64,000 nucleotides of DNA from contig NC_090783.1 in the NCBI RefSeq assembly GCF_040054535.1, forward strand, positions 242,501-306,500. Reading direction: 5' to 3'. Source of the DNA: Antennarius striatus. Taxonomy: Eukaryota > Chordata > Actinopteri > Lophiiformes > Antennariidae. Under the pieces are notes generated by a model that did not search any database, was not told the DNA's origin, and worked only from the letters and a program-made list of their open reading frames with translations. The translations under genes and the position numbers were made by a program. This document shows, in pieces, positions 33,646-51,100 of the stretch (its first letter is position 1; each line of letters opens with the position of its first letter).

Positions 33646-33872
33646 GGGACCCGACCCCCCCATCAGGATGTGAGGGACCCGACCCCCCCATCAGGATGTG
33701 AGGGACCAGACCCCCCCCCCCATCAGGATGTGAGGGACCAGACCCCCCCATCAGGATGTGAGGGACCAGACCCCCCCCCCCCATCAGGATGTGAGGGACC
33801 AGACCCCCCCATCAGGATGTGAGGGACCAGACCCCCCCCCCATCAGGATGTGAGGGACCCGACCCCCCCATG
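33640..33872. repeat. 3' UTR minisatellite containing the stop codon context
   Basis: About eight units of 28-32 bp (CATCAGGATGTGAGGGACC plus a C run). The first unit includes the last Met codon and stop of the second capn2-type gene. Confidence 0.9.
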
Positions 33873-33894
33873 TTGTTCTTTATTCTCAGGTCAT

Positions 33895-33900
33895 AATAAA
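33895..33900 (+). terminator. Poly(A) signal of the second capn2-type gene
   Basis: AATAAA 250 nt after the stop, just beyond the 3' UTR minisatellite. Minus-strand AATAAA words for aars2 lie at 33879-33884 and 33923-33928, so the two convergent transcripts probably overlap. Confidence 0.65.
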
Positions 33901-33922
33901 AGACGAGGAGTGGTATCTGTGG

Positions 33923-33928
33923 TTTATT
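33923..33928 (-). terminator. Candidate poly(A) signal of aars2
   Basis: TTTATT on the plus strand (AATAAA on the minus), 175 nt after the aars2 stop. Confidence 0.5.
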
Positions 33929-34102
33929 GGTCTGACAGTCGTCCAATCACAGGCTCCCCAGTGGAGTTGTGGGCGGGGCTAATTTTTAGTTCTTTCAGCA
34001 ACATTAGCATGCTAACAGGACAGCAGCGCATTTCTGATTGGCTGACGTCTCGGCGCGTCCTGTGCAGACAGGAGGTAGTTAGGTGATGTCACATTAGTGA
34101 CA

Positions 34103-41562
<7,460 letters not shown>

Positions 41563-41637
41563 GTGGACCGAAGGAGCCGGATCTCAAGGAGACGGTGCCA
41601 TGTCGGGTTGCGCATGCGCAGTCCTCCTCCTCTTCTT

Positions 41638-41682
41638 CTATGGTGGTGGTGGTGGTTGTTGTTGTTGTTGTTGTTGTTGTTT
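41638..41682. repeat. (GGT)n(GTT)n trinucleotide
   Basis: Upstream of the aars2 start codon. Confidence 0.9.
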
Positions 41683-41744
41683 GAATACAGCCCGCGGACT
41701 CACGCGCCTTGAATGCTTTATTTTCCAACTTTATTAATGAACAC

Positions 41745-41818
41745 AAAACAAGACGTAAACATTTATGACGTAAACATTTATGACGTAAACATTTATGACG
41801 TAAACATGTATGACGCAG
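41745..41818. repeat. 17-bp repeat (ATGACGTAAACATTT)
   Basis: Four to five copies in the aars2-pgap4 spacer. Confidence 0.9.
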
Positions 41819-41869
41819 GTTTGAACGACTTACAGAATAAGGTATGATAGAAGGACCATCACTCACACA

Positions 41870-41958
41870 CACTGCAGTAATAGAGTACTGTAGTACTCTA
41901 CTACTGCAGTAATAGAGTACTGTAGTACTCTACTACTGCAGTACTCCATTACTGCAGT
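41870..41958. repeat. Palindromic repeat (GAGTACTGTAGTACTC)
   Basis: Two to three 32-bp units (ACTGCAGTAATAGAGTACTG), each containing a near-perfect self-complementary core. Confidence 0.85.
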
Positions 41959-42009
41959 GTCTCTGCTGTCTGATTGGTCAGATGGAAAAAGAAACATTTT
42001 TCACATCAA

Positions 42010-42125
42010 ACTGGTTCATTGGCGCAGTGGTTACCGCTGTGGCCTCACAACACGGAGGACCCGGGTTCGAGTCCCGCTCTGTGTGGAGTTCTGCTGTCCA
42101 CTCAAAGTATGGACAGCAGTTAACC
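42010..42125 (+). mobile_element. tRNA-derived SINE-like element
   Basis: Box A-like TGGCGCAGTGGTTACCGC and box B GGGTTCGAGTCCC are spaced as in a tRNA gene, but the head does not pair with the tail as a functional acceptor stem would. It leads into the TTTATTTAACC repeat to the right. Confidence 0.65.
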
Positions 42126-42139
42126 ATGATGCTCCTGTG

Positions 42140-42360
42140 GACATTTATTTATTTAACCTTTATTTAACCAGCCAAGCAATTAAGAACAGGTTCTTATTTA
42201 CAAATGCTGCCTGAGCTAAGAGCAGTGGCTCTTAGAGGTGTGGGGGTGGGGAGGAAGTCTAAAATAAACACAAAGACATACACTATACAGAAAATATAAG
42301 AAAAATAAATACAAGACAAGAGAACGAGGCCGAGAGAGAGAGAGAAAGAGAGAGAGACAC
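42140..42360. repeat. Dispersed fish repeat with TTTATTTAACC core
   Basis: TTATTTAACCTTTATTTAAC and TTAAGAACAGGTTCTTATTT are words I know from dispersed repeats in fish; (GA)n follows. It may be the 3' body of the SINE-like element. Confidence 0.5.
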
Positions 42361-43200
42361 TCAACAAGTGCAGCTGTCAGCTGTCAACATTAAGACCGAC
42401 ACCCCCAGCACAGATGACTCCGTCACATGAAGGGTCCTCAGCTCGTCTCAAACTTGACATTTTTGAATTAGTTTCCTTCACAATACCAACAGCTGCTTGT
42501 TCAAACTGTCAATGGGTTTATGTAGAGAGATTAGAGATCATAGAGGAGATTTTAGACATTAGAGAGATGAAAGACATTAGAGAGATGAAAGACATTAGAG
42601 AGATTAAAGACATTGTGGTGGAATGTTCAGATTTGAATGTTAAAGGGACAGTAAAGTTAATTTTAGGCCTGTTTGAGTAAGACCACAGATCAAAGCTGGT
42701 GCTTTGATCAATGACAGTAGGTCAGAGCACTAGCTTTGATCTTTGAACTATGCTAGTAAACATTTAATGTCTGAATTGATTGATAGCATGTAATGACAGA
42801 GATGTGTGTTGATTCTGTTGGACGGGAATTTCACAAGCCTAATGTCTTCTACCTGTCAGCCCTTTACTTTTTCGGATGTTGTTGTCGATGTTGTAAATGT
42901 GATGAAGGTGTGAAGTCTGTTATATTAACATGTTATATTAACATGTAAAAAATAAAATAAAAAATATAATAAATGCATTCAAATGTTTTCATAAAACTAC
43001 TTTTGGATTTATTAATCAGTGGTTCATTGAACAAAAAGAATTAATGTACTTAAATTATCTGAATGTGTGTAAACACGTTAACCCGCTGGTTACGTCATCT
43101 GTTTGTTGTTTAGAACTGTAATAATAACAACAATCAATAATTATAACTACCTGTTTGTTTACGGTTTTTATGTTTAAATAAAGCTTTAATAAAAAAACCC
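42361..43200. other. AT-rich spacer, no gene recognised
   Basis: Contains a short repeat (AGAGAGATGAAAGACATT, three copies at 42555-42615) and AT-rich DNA from 42940. The 88-codon frame at 42414-42680 resembles no family I know. Confidence 0.5.
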
Positions 43201-43259
43201 TCCTCTGCGGTCTGCCCGGTAGCTCCACGGAGCTGCAGCGACACCTGGCGGTGGGCGGG

Positions 43260-43460
43260 GACGTATCGGGTCTCTTCCGGTAAGTGTGGTTCTACTTCCG
43301 GTTAGTGTAGCTCTACTTCCGCATCTGTGACGACACGACGGCGAGCGGACGGCGGCTCAGCGGTCCGTGAGTCTTCCTGTTACTGTGAGTCTTCTTCGCG
43401 TTTTATCCGTCAGCTAGCCTAGCGGTCAGCTAGCCTCACGGTTAGCCTGCTGCTCGCTAG
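43260..43460 (+). promoter_or_regulatory. Probable promoter and noncoding exon 1 of pgap4
   Basis: CpG-rich DNA with repeated CTTCCGGT (ETS-type) words at about 43270-43320 and a GTGAGT donor at 43367, pairing with the acceptor at 43885 before the coding exon. Confidence 0.5.
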
Positions 43461-43933
43461 CCTTCACGAGCTCAAAGCGCTCTGCCGGTAGCGATTTGCG
43501 TCACTTCCTGTTCCCTACTTCCTGTTTCCTGTCGTTGTGCCTGCTAGCTTCTCAGACCGCAGTTTTAGCTGTTTTTAAAGCAGCACGAGCCTCATTATTG
43601 TGACCAATCACCGGTCAGCACGTGCGACAGCTGTCCCGTTAAGCACCGCGCCGCCTCGCGGTTCGGTAACGACCCACCGGAGCCCGTTAGCACACACTTA
43701 GCCTAGCGGCTAACGGCGTCTATCCGGTGCTAGCGGCTTAGCCTCCGGTGGTGACGTCACGAGTCAGTTATGGGTCTGAACCGCTCTGAAGTGACGTCAC
43801 CGGTCCCCCTCCGGTCAGAGAGCCCCCCAGGAGGGACTCGGGTCATGTGACAGCCGTGGCTCTGACACTCCGGTCTCTCCCTGCAGACCCGGACCCGCTG
43901 AGACGCCCCCTGCTGGTCGGGTTCTCCGCCCCG

Positions 43934-45109
43934 ATGCGGCGGCGGTGGTGCAGCGCCCCCCGGTGGTCCAGCCCGGCGGTGCAGCTGCTGGTGCTGAGCG
44001 CCGGGACGCTGTGCGCGCTGCTGCCGCTCTGCCGCCGGCTGCCCTTCTCCTACTTCTACCTGCGCTCCGTCTACCTGGACGCCATGAGCGAGGAGGCGCT
44101 GCAGGACGGCTTCCGGCGCGGCCAGGACGCCCTCCGCTTCTGGCGGGGCGTCCCCGCCTCGCCCTCCGGGTTCAGGGACGTGACCCCGCGTCCGGAGCTG
44201 CTGGTCGCCGTGGTGACGGCCCGGCGGAGGGAGGGCGGCGAGCTCCACTACCTGCTCCAGGTGATGCAGCAGCTGAGGGTCCTCCTGGAGGATTGTGGGC
44301 CGCGGCGCTGCGCCGAGGTGCTGGTCTGTGACGTGGAAGGCGGGCCCCTGGACAACCCGGACGCCGCCCGGCTGGAGGGCCACTTCCAGGTGATCCGGCG
44401 GACCCCCCAGGAGCAGGAGCGTGACCGGGGGCGGGTCAACACCTTCGAGCGGGAGAAGCGGGACTATGTGTTCTGCCTGCGGAGGGCGTGGCAGCTGGTG
44501 GCGCCGCGGAACCTGCTGGTCCTGGAGGACGACGCCCTGCCGGGGCGGGACTTCTTCGCCGTGGTGCGTGACCTGCTGGGGCGGAGCTTCGCCGCCCACA
44601 CGCTCTACGTGAAGCTGTACCACCCGGAGCGGCTGCAGCGCTACTGGAACCCGGAGCCCTACCGCCTGCTGGAGTGGGTGGGGCTGGGCGTGGTGGGGGC
44701 GTCGGCGCTGCTGCTCGCCCTCCCCCGCTGGAACCCGTGCGCCCTGGCCTTCACGCCCTGCCCCGCCCACCTCCTGCTGCTCACGCTCTACTTCATGGCG
44801 GCGGCGGAGCTGCTGGGGCGGCACTACCTGCTGGAGGCGCGCCGGCTGTCCCCCCAGCTGTACGCCGTGTCGCCCGCCACCGAGTGCTGCACGCCTGCCA
44901 TGCTGTTCCCCGGCAACGCCTCCCAGCGGGCGGCGGCCTACCTGGAGGGCGTGGCCTGCTCCAAGGGCAACGCCAAGGACACGGCACTGTACCGGCTGGC
45001 GCGGGCGCGGCCCGGGGAACACGCCCACAGCGTGGAGCCCAACCTGGTCGCCCACATCGGGGCGTACTCCTCCGTCAGACCCAACCCCCCCCGACCCAAG
45101 CTCCTCTGA
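43934..45109 (+). CDS. pgap4: Post-GPI attachment to proteins factor 4 (TMEM246), 391 aa
   Basis: Golgi glycosyltransferase that adds the GalNAc side branch to GPI anchors. The whole coding sequence is one exon; a splice acceptor (ending 43885) precedes it, so exon 1 is noncoding, probably ending at a GTGAGT donor at 43367. Three hydrophobic segments are visible: residues about 12-32 near the N-terminus and two adjoining ones near residues 245-300, the family's characteristic membrane hairpin inserted in the transferase domain. LVLEDDALPGRDFF near residue 197 is the acidic metal/sugar-nucleotide motif; VKLYHPER and SPATECCTPAMLF are family signatures. Length matches human PGAP4 (403 aa). The reading frame is very GC-rich and intact. 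AATAAA at 45762 probably ends the transcript. Confidence 0.95.
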   Translation: MRRRWCSAPRWSSPAVQLLVLSAGTLCALLPLCRRLPFSYFYLRSVYLDAMSEEALQDGFRRGQDALRFWRGVPASPSGFRDVTPRPELLVAVVTARRREGGELHYLLQVMQQLRVLLEDCGPRRCAEVLVCDVEGGPLDNPDAARLEGHFQVIRRTPQEQERDRGRVNTFEREKRDYVFCLRRAWQLVAPRNLLVLEDDALPGRDFFAVVRDLLGRSFAAHTLYVKLYHPERLQRYWNPEPYRLLEWVGLGVVGASALLLALPRWNPCALAFTPCPAHLLLLTLYFMAAAELLGRHYLLEARRLSPQLYAVSPATECCTPAMLFPGNASQRAAAYLEGVACSKGNAKDTALYRLARARPGEHAHSVEPNLVAHIGAYSSVRPNPPRPKLL

Positions 45110-45760
45110 GGGGGGGGCGGAGTCTAATAGATGCTAACAGCATTAGCATTGTTAAGGCAAGTGGGGCTCAGGGTTTCCATCGATGGGGGCGTGGCTGATC
45201 GGTGGTGTGACCTCTGACCTGTGACCCCCCCCAAACCCCTCCTCCTCACTCTGATTGGTTCTACTGATGAAGCTGTTTAATCCGATGCTGTCCGCAGCCG
45301 TCGCCATGGAGACGGGCTGGAGGCGGAGTCTTTCTTCACTAGCAGCTAAGCTAATATGAGGCTAACATTAACTGATGGCGCTCATAACACAAACACACTC
45401 TATGCTAACGTTAGCTTAGCTCAAGGTTAGCAGTACACGAGGGTTTACCTCTGGATCACATGACGTGCCTTTAGCTTGTGTCTTAGCGTGTGTCTTAGCT
45501 GCTGAACCCCTGAGATGAAAGCTGCTTCCTGATTGGTTGTTTTGTTCTCAGTGACCTCTGACCTCTGTGGGGGCATGGCCACACGTCACATGATGCTGGT
45601 TGTGTTGTGCTCTTGCTGACTCCACCAATCCGATGCTGTTTTTTTTTCTTCACTGCTGCTTTATTTAAATTCACCGATCACATCAGTTATTGATAAGAAA
45701 AGGTGGTGATTGATTTGGGATTATTGATTCTATTCTGCAAACGTTTGATCTGTTTCCTGT
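45110..45760 (+). other. 3' UTR and downstream of pgap4
   Basis: Probably pgap4 3' UTR up to the AATAAA at 45762; no other gene seen. Confidence 0.5.
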
Positions 45761-45761
45761 C

Positions 45762-45767
45762 AATAAA
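45762..45767 (+). terminator. Poly(A) signal of pgap4
   Basis: AATAAA about 650 nt after the stop, with a second AATAAA a few bases on. Confidence 0.55.
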
Positions 45768-45934
45768 GACTAAATAAACAGGAAGTTGACATCTGCGTTA
45801 CTTTATTTATCCATTAAGTGTGACTGTGTGACGAGCTGGCGTCTCCTCCGGGGTGTACCCTGCCTCTGCCCCGCCGGGCTGAGGACCAAACAGCTGCTCT
45901 TCAAGACGATCAGGAAATGTGAGGCTCCACAGCG

Positions 45935-46078
45935 CCCCCCCAGGACAGGATGTGTACCCAGAGACCCGCCCCCCCAGGACAGGATGTGTACCCAGAGACC
46001 CGCCCCCCCAGGACAGGATGTGTACCCAGAGACCCGCCCCCCCAGGACAGGATGTGTACCCAGAGACCTGCCCCCCCA
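45935..46078. repeat. 34-bp minisatellite (CAGGACAGGATGTGTACCCA)
   Basis: Four copies upstream of tpcn3. Confidence 0.9.
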
Positions 46079-46106
46079 CAACCAGATAGATGGATCGTCT
46101 CTGCGG

Positions 46107-46116
46107 GTCACGTGAC
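46107..46116. promoter_or_regulatory. CLEAR-type E-box upstream of tpcn3
   Basis: Exact GTCACGTGAC palindrome, the TFEB/TFE3 CLEAR element, about 420 bp before the tpcn3 ATG. A one-off copy, GTCACGTGAG, is at 46344-46353. Confidence 0.45.
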
Positions 46117-46533
46117 CCCGTGCTGCCTTCAGGACCCTCTTCAGGTACAGCCTGTAACCCTGGAGCCGTGTGACGTCACTGGTTCGTGTTCAGCGTTCAG
46201 TGACGTCACAGCCTGCAGCTCTCGAGCCGCATCAGAGTGAACTGAACCCGTTATCGTCATGCGCCCCCAGAGGGCTTCTGGGTAGCTTTCAGTAGTCCGT
46301 TAGATCCGTTTGCTGACGTCAGTCCTTCTGAACCCGGTTCCACGTCACGTGAGTTTTGTCCGACGGTCCGTGAAGGCAGCGCGAGCTGTTCATTAGCGCG
46401 AGCGAGCGGCAGCTGGGCAGACCGGGAGCACCGGGACGCTCCGCAGTGACGTCACAAAGTAACGTGAAGGAGCGGCGGAGAAAAGTTTGTCCCGCAGAGA
46501 GGAGGAGGAGGAGGAGGAGGAAGAGTTCCCGCC

Positions 46534-48065
46534 ATGGAGGAAGAGGAGGAAGCGGTCCCGAACGGAGGGAACCCCGACGCCAACAAAGAGGTGAGGCGGT
46601 CACGTGACCACCGGACTCTGGAGCTCGAGTGACGCCATAAAACCTCCGCGCACGCGGGGCAGGAGGTCGGTCAGCTGATCGGTGATCGAACTGATCGATC
46701 TGGTCCTGTCTGGAGAACCGGAACCCCTGGGGGGGTCCGAGCCCTGTGGATGGACACGTGACGTCACCGCCCTGTGGCGTTCCACCGTTGCCTTAGCAAC
46801 CACAGATTTAACAGTTCTGTGAGCCAGCGCTGGTCCTTATCATTAGCTTTGGGCTGGCTCTGCTGTGTCGCAGCTTCTGATTGGACAAGCTGATCTTAGG
46901 TGCTACTCTGTTAGCATGTTAGCATGTGGTGTGTGTATTTCAGGATCTGGACCTGGCGTCTGCCTACGTGTCCGACGCCCAGTACAACAGGAACATCCAC
47001 TTCGACACGGCGCCGCCCGCCGTCAGGTGAGTCTGGAGCCACTAGCCGTTAGCCGTCAGGTGAGTCTGGAGCCGTTAGCCGTCAGGTGTGTCTGGAGCCA
47101 CTAGCCGTTAGCCGTCAGGTGAGTCTGGAGCCGTTAGCCGTCAGGTGAGTCTGGAGCCACTAGCCGTTAGCTGTCAGGTGAGTCTGGAGCCACTAGCCGT
47201 TAGCCGTCAGGTGAGTCTGGAGCCGTTAGCCGTCAGGTGAGTCTGGAGCCACTAGCCGTTAGCCGTCAGGTGAGTCTGGAGCCGTTAGCCGTCAGGTGAG
47301 TCTGGAGCCACTAGCCGTTAGCTGTCAGGTGAGTCTGGAGCCACTAGCCGTTAGCCGTCAGGTGAGTCTGGAGCCACTAGCCATTAGCCGTCAGGTGAGT
47401 CTGGAGCTGCTAGCTGATAGCCAGTAAGACGTTTCCAGGTTACTTGCTGTTTCTGACACTTTGGTCTCCAGCTATCGCTAACAGGTTTCAGCCACCAGGT
47501 GGAAGCTGTCAGACGAGCTGAGCTAATGTTAGCGATGATGCTAACGCTGAAGGCGTGGCCGTGTGTCCAGGCTCTACCTGCGCTACCACCACTGGCCCCT
47601 GAAGGTGCTGCTCTACGTCTTCATCCTGGTGGACCTGGGTCTGGCCGTCTTCGAGGAGCCGGCGGTCTTCCCGCTGCCCACCTGGGTAAGATGGCCGCCA
47701 GGGACTGGTGCCACGATCCCATTGGTCTGTTCAGGGCTCAAAGGGGTGTGGCTTCATCCTTAGGCTGGAGAGTATCAGAAACAGGAAACAGGAAGTACTT
47801 CAGTCCTGATCCTGAGATGAGGACTACTGGACTGCTAGCATGACCAGCGCTAGTTAGCTAGCTTTATTGAGTTCAGCAGGACGTGAGCTCTACGGTGAGA
47901 CGATGCTACATGCTAACGTGCTAACGTGTGTCCCCAGGCCACCCTGCTGGTGGAGCTGGTGTGTCTGCTGGTGTTCAGCGGCCGGCTGGTTCACTACGCC
48001 CGCGTCATCCCCCGGGACAAGTTCTGGAGGGACCCCAAGAACATCTGCATCATCATCATCCTCAT

Positions 48066-48105
<40 letters not shown>

Positions 48106-48114
48106 TTTGTGTGT

Positions 48115-48155
<41 letters not shown>

Positions 48156-51100
48156 GTGCTGACCGTTCACTTCTGGTTTCTGGACTTCCTGTTGTCGTCT
48201 GGTGAAACTGTCTGCTCAGCAGCTTCCAGTGGGAGGGGCTTCCTGGAGATTCAGACTACCAATCAGAGCGGTGCGTCTGTGCTGACGCTGCGTTTTAGAC
48301 GAGCGGTTTCTGTCAGGGGTGGAGCTGGACCCACACTGGACTGTCCTCAGCAGGGGGCGGGACCAGGTGTGAGCGGGCCCAGTGTGTGGTCTCAGGTGTG
48401 AACGTGTCTCTCTCCAGCTCACCCTGGTGGACATGATGGTGTATGGCGCCCTGCGGGCGTCCAACTCGAGTGCCGTCCGCTGGTCCCGAGTCCTCCGGCC
48501 GCTGCTGCTGGTCAACGTGACCGAGGGACGACAGGTAAGTCCCGCCCTGTTAGCGCCACGCCCTATTTGAGCCCTGGTGCTGCCTTCGGGGACCCGCGGT
48601 GCCTTCGGGGACCCGCGGTGCCTTCGGGGACCCGCGGTGCCCTCGGGGACCCGCGGTGCCTTCGGGGACCCGCGGTGCCTTCGGGGACCCGCGGTGCCTT
48701 CAGGGTCTGTGTGTTGCAGCTGCGCCGCGCCTTCAGGAGCATCAGGAACGCCGTCCCTCAGATCTTCTACGTCTTCCTGCTCTTCATGTTCAGCCTCCTG
48801 ATCTTCTCCCTCATGGCGCTGAAGCTGCTGGGGAAACGGTGAGACGACCTTTAACCCTGAACCTGCAGCGCCCTATGGACACACCCCTAACGTGTGTGTG
48901 TGTGTGTGTAGGGGCCTGACGACCATCAGTGGGGCGCCCTACTTCACGTCCTACCTGGACATCGTGTTTGACCTCTACGTCCTCGTCACCACGGCCAACA
49001 GCCCTGACGTCATGTAAGACCGGGCTCCGCCCCCGCCGGCCGGGCTCCGCCCCCGCCGATGCGTTCATGTCCATCTGTCGTTGTGCTGTCCGCAGGATGC
49101 CGGCCTACAACGCCAGCTTCGTCTTTGCCATCTTCTTCATCCTCTACATCCTCATCAACACCTACATCTTCATGTCCGTCTTCCTCGCCGTCGTCTACAA
49201 CAACTACAAGAAGTACCTGAAGGTAGCCCCGCCCCCGCCCCGCCCCTGAGCCTGGCGCTGCGTGTCTCAGGTGTGCTCGTCCCCCCAGGAGGAGGTCCGG
49301 CAGCTGGTGAGGGCCAAACGCCACAAGATGGTGCGGGCGTTCGCCGTGCTGCAGGAGCAGCGGCCGGGGGCGGAGCCTGTGGTGACCCGGGCCAGCTGGA
49401 CGCGGCTGGTGGGCCGGGTGCGGCCCGGCATCAGCACCGCCCACCGGGAGCTGCTGTGGAGCGTCTCCGACGACAAGAACCGGGGCTGCATCGGTGGGTT
49501 CAGGGCCGGCACGGCTGATTGGTCCCCACAGGGAACGCCCACCACCCATGGGCACGCCCACCACCCACGGGAACGCCCACCACCCACGGGCACGCCCACC
49601 ACCCACGGGCACGCCCACCACCCACGGGAACGCCCACCACCCACGGGCACGCCCACCACCCACGGGCACGCCCACCACCCACGGGCACGCCCACCACCCA
49701 CGGGCACGCCCACCACCCACGGGCACGCCCACCACCCACGGGCACGCCCACCACCCACGGGCACGCCCACCACCCACGGGCACGCCCACCAGCATAATTT
49801 CAATTTCACTTTAAAATTTCAATGTAAAATTTCACGATCTCAGTCTGGTGGCGCTGTGGGGGGGTTTTAATTCCTCGTCTCTGAATCTGGTTTTAGTTTT
49901 TCAATCTCGACGGTTTTTGCCGCCCTGAGTTCAGGCTGCAGGCTTCCTGTGTGCAGCCTGGCCGACGGCGAGCAGGGCACGACGAGCGGCGGTGCCTGAA
50001 CGCACCCTGAAGCCTTGTGTTCTTAGTTTACCTGCTGAGGCACTGAGAACACCTGACGTGGTTTATCATTGACGGGACACGCCCCCCACCAGGTGACCTT
50101 TAACCTGGCCTCATCTCATAAACACTCAGCCAATAGGAGCTGTCCGTTCCCAGCGGGTGGCGCCACGTCGTCTCGTTAAACCACCATTATCCAACATGGC
50201 CGACTTCCTGTTGGGTCAGGAGGGCGGGGCCCCCGGGGTCCGCTGCGGCGCCCCCTCCCCCACATTGACGCTGTTTTGATCGACAGGTAAGCTGGCTTTC
50301 GTCCAATTGGCCGACCTCCTGAACATCGAAGTCATCACCCTCAAGTCGAGGCCACACCCACTGCTCACCAGGTGCCCCGCCCTCTACCTGTCGGCCCCCA
50401 GCCGCCTGGTCTGCCGGCTGGTCCAGCACCGGTGAGGCCACGCCCCTGATGAGCAGATGTGAGAGGGCGGAGCCAGAGACGGCGTGAGGTCATGTGATGC
50501 CTCTGTCGTTGCAGGGCCTTCGTGGTGGCCTATGACCTCATCATCCTGGTGAACGCCGTGTTCATCGGTCTGGACGAGGACCACGCCCTCATCGCCCACT
50601 CCGAGTGGGCGTTCCTCGCCCTCTACCTGCTGGAGATCCTGCTCAAGCTCTACGTGGTCGAGCCGCGCGCCTTCTTCTCCAGACACTGCTTCTGGAACTG
50701 GTGAGATGCCTCCCCCCGCGGCATTCTGGGTAATCCCCTGGCCTAGTGCTGATGATGTCACAGTGATGTCACCACGTCAACAGGTTCGACACCATCATCG
50801 TCATCTCGGCGCTCGTCGCCACCGTCGTCAACTCCGCCTCCAAGTCACGTGAGTCTGGCTCCGCCTCCGTCCCGTGGCCCAATGGGCTTTAATGATGCGT
50901 AACGGATTGGCTCCTCCCCCAGTGGGCGGGTACAGCAGCCGTCAGATCCTGGACATCGTCTTCATCCTGCGTGTCCTGCGGCTGGTCCGGGTGGTGGACA
51001 GCATTCAGAGGTGCAACTCGCCTCCCATTGGCTGGGCCGTGCGTCACCATGGCAACAATGTTGATTGGCTGTCTTCTCTTTGGCCCCTCCCCCCCAGGTT

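Noticed and set aside
42010-42095. Functional tRNA gene
   Set aside because: A and B boxes are present but the acceptor stem does not pair and the sequence runs into a dispersed repeat.
42414-42680. 88-codon open frame as a small gene
   Set aside because: Contains tandem DIREMK repeats from local DNA repetition, no family resemblance, next to dispersed repeats.
43847-43933. Extended N-terminus of pgap4 from upstream in-frame codons
   Set aside because: No ATG there and a splice acceptor at 43885 interrupts it; the ATG at 43934 matches the family.
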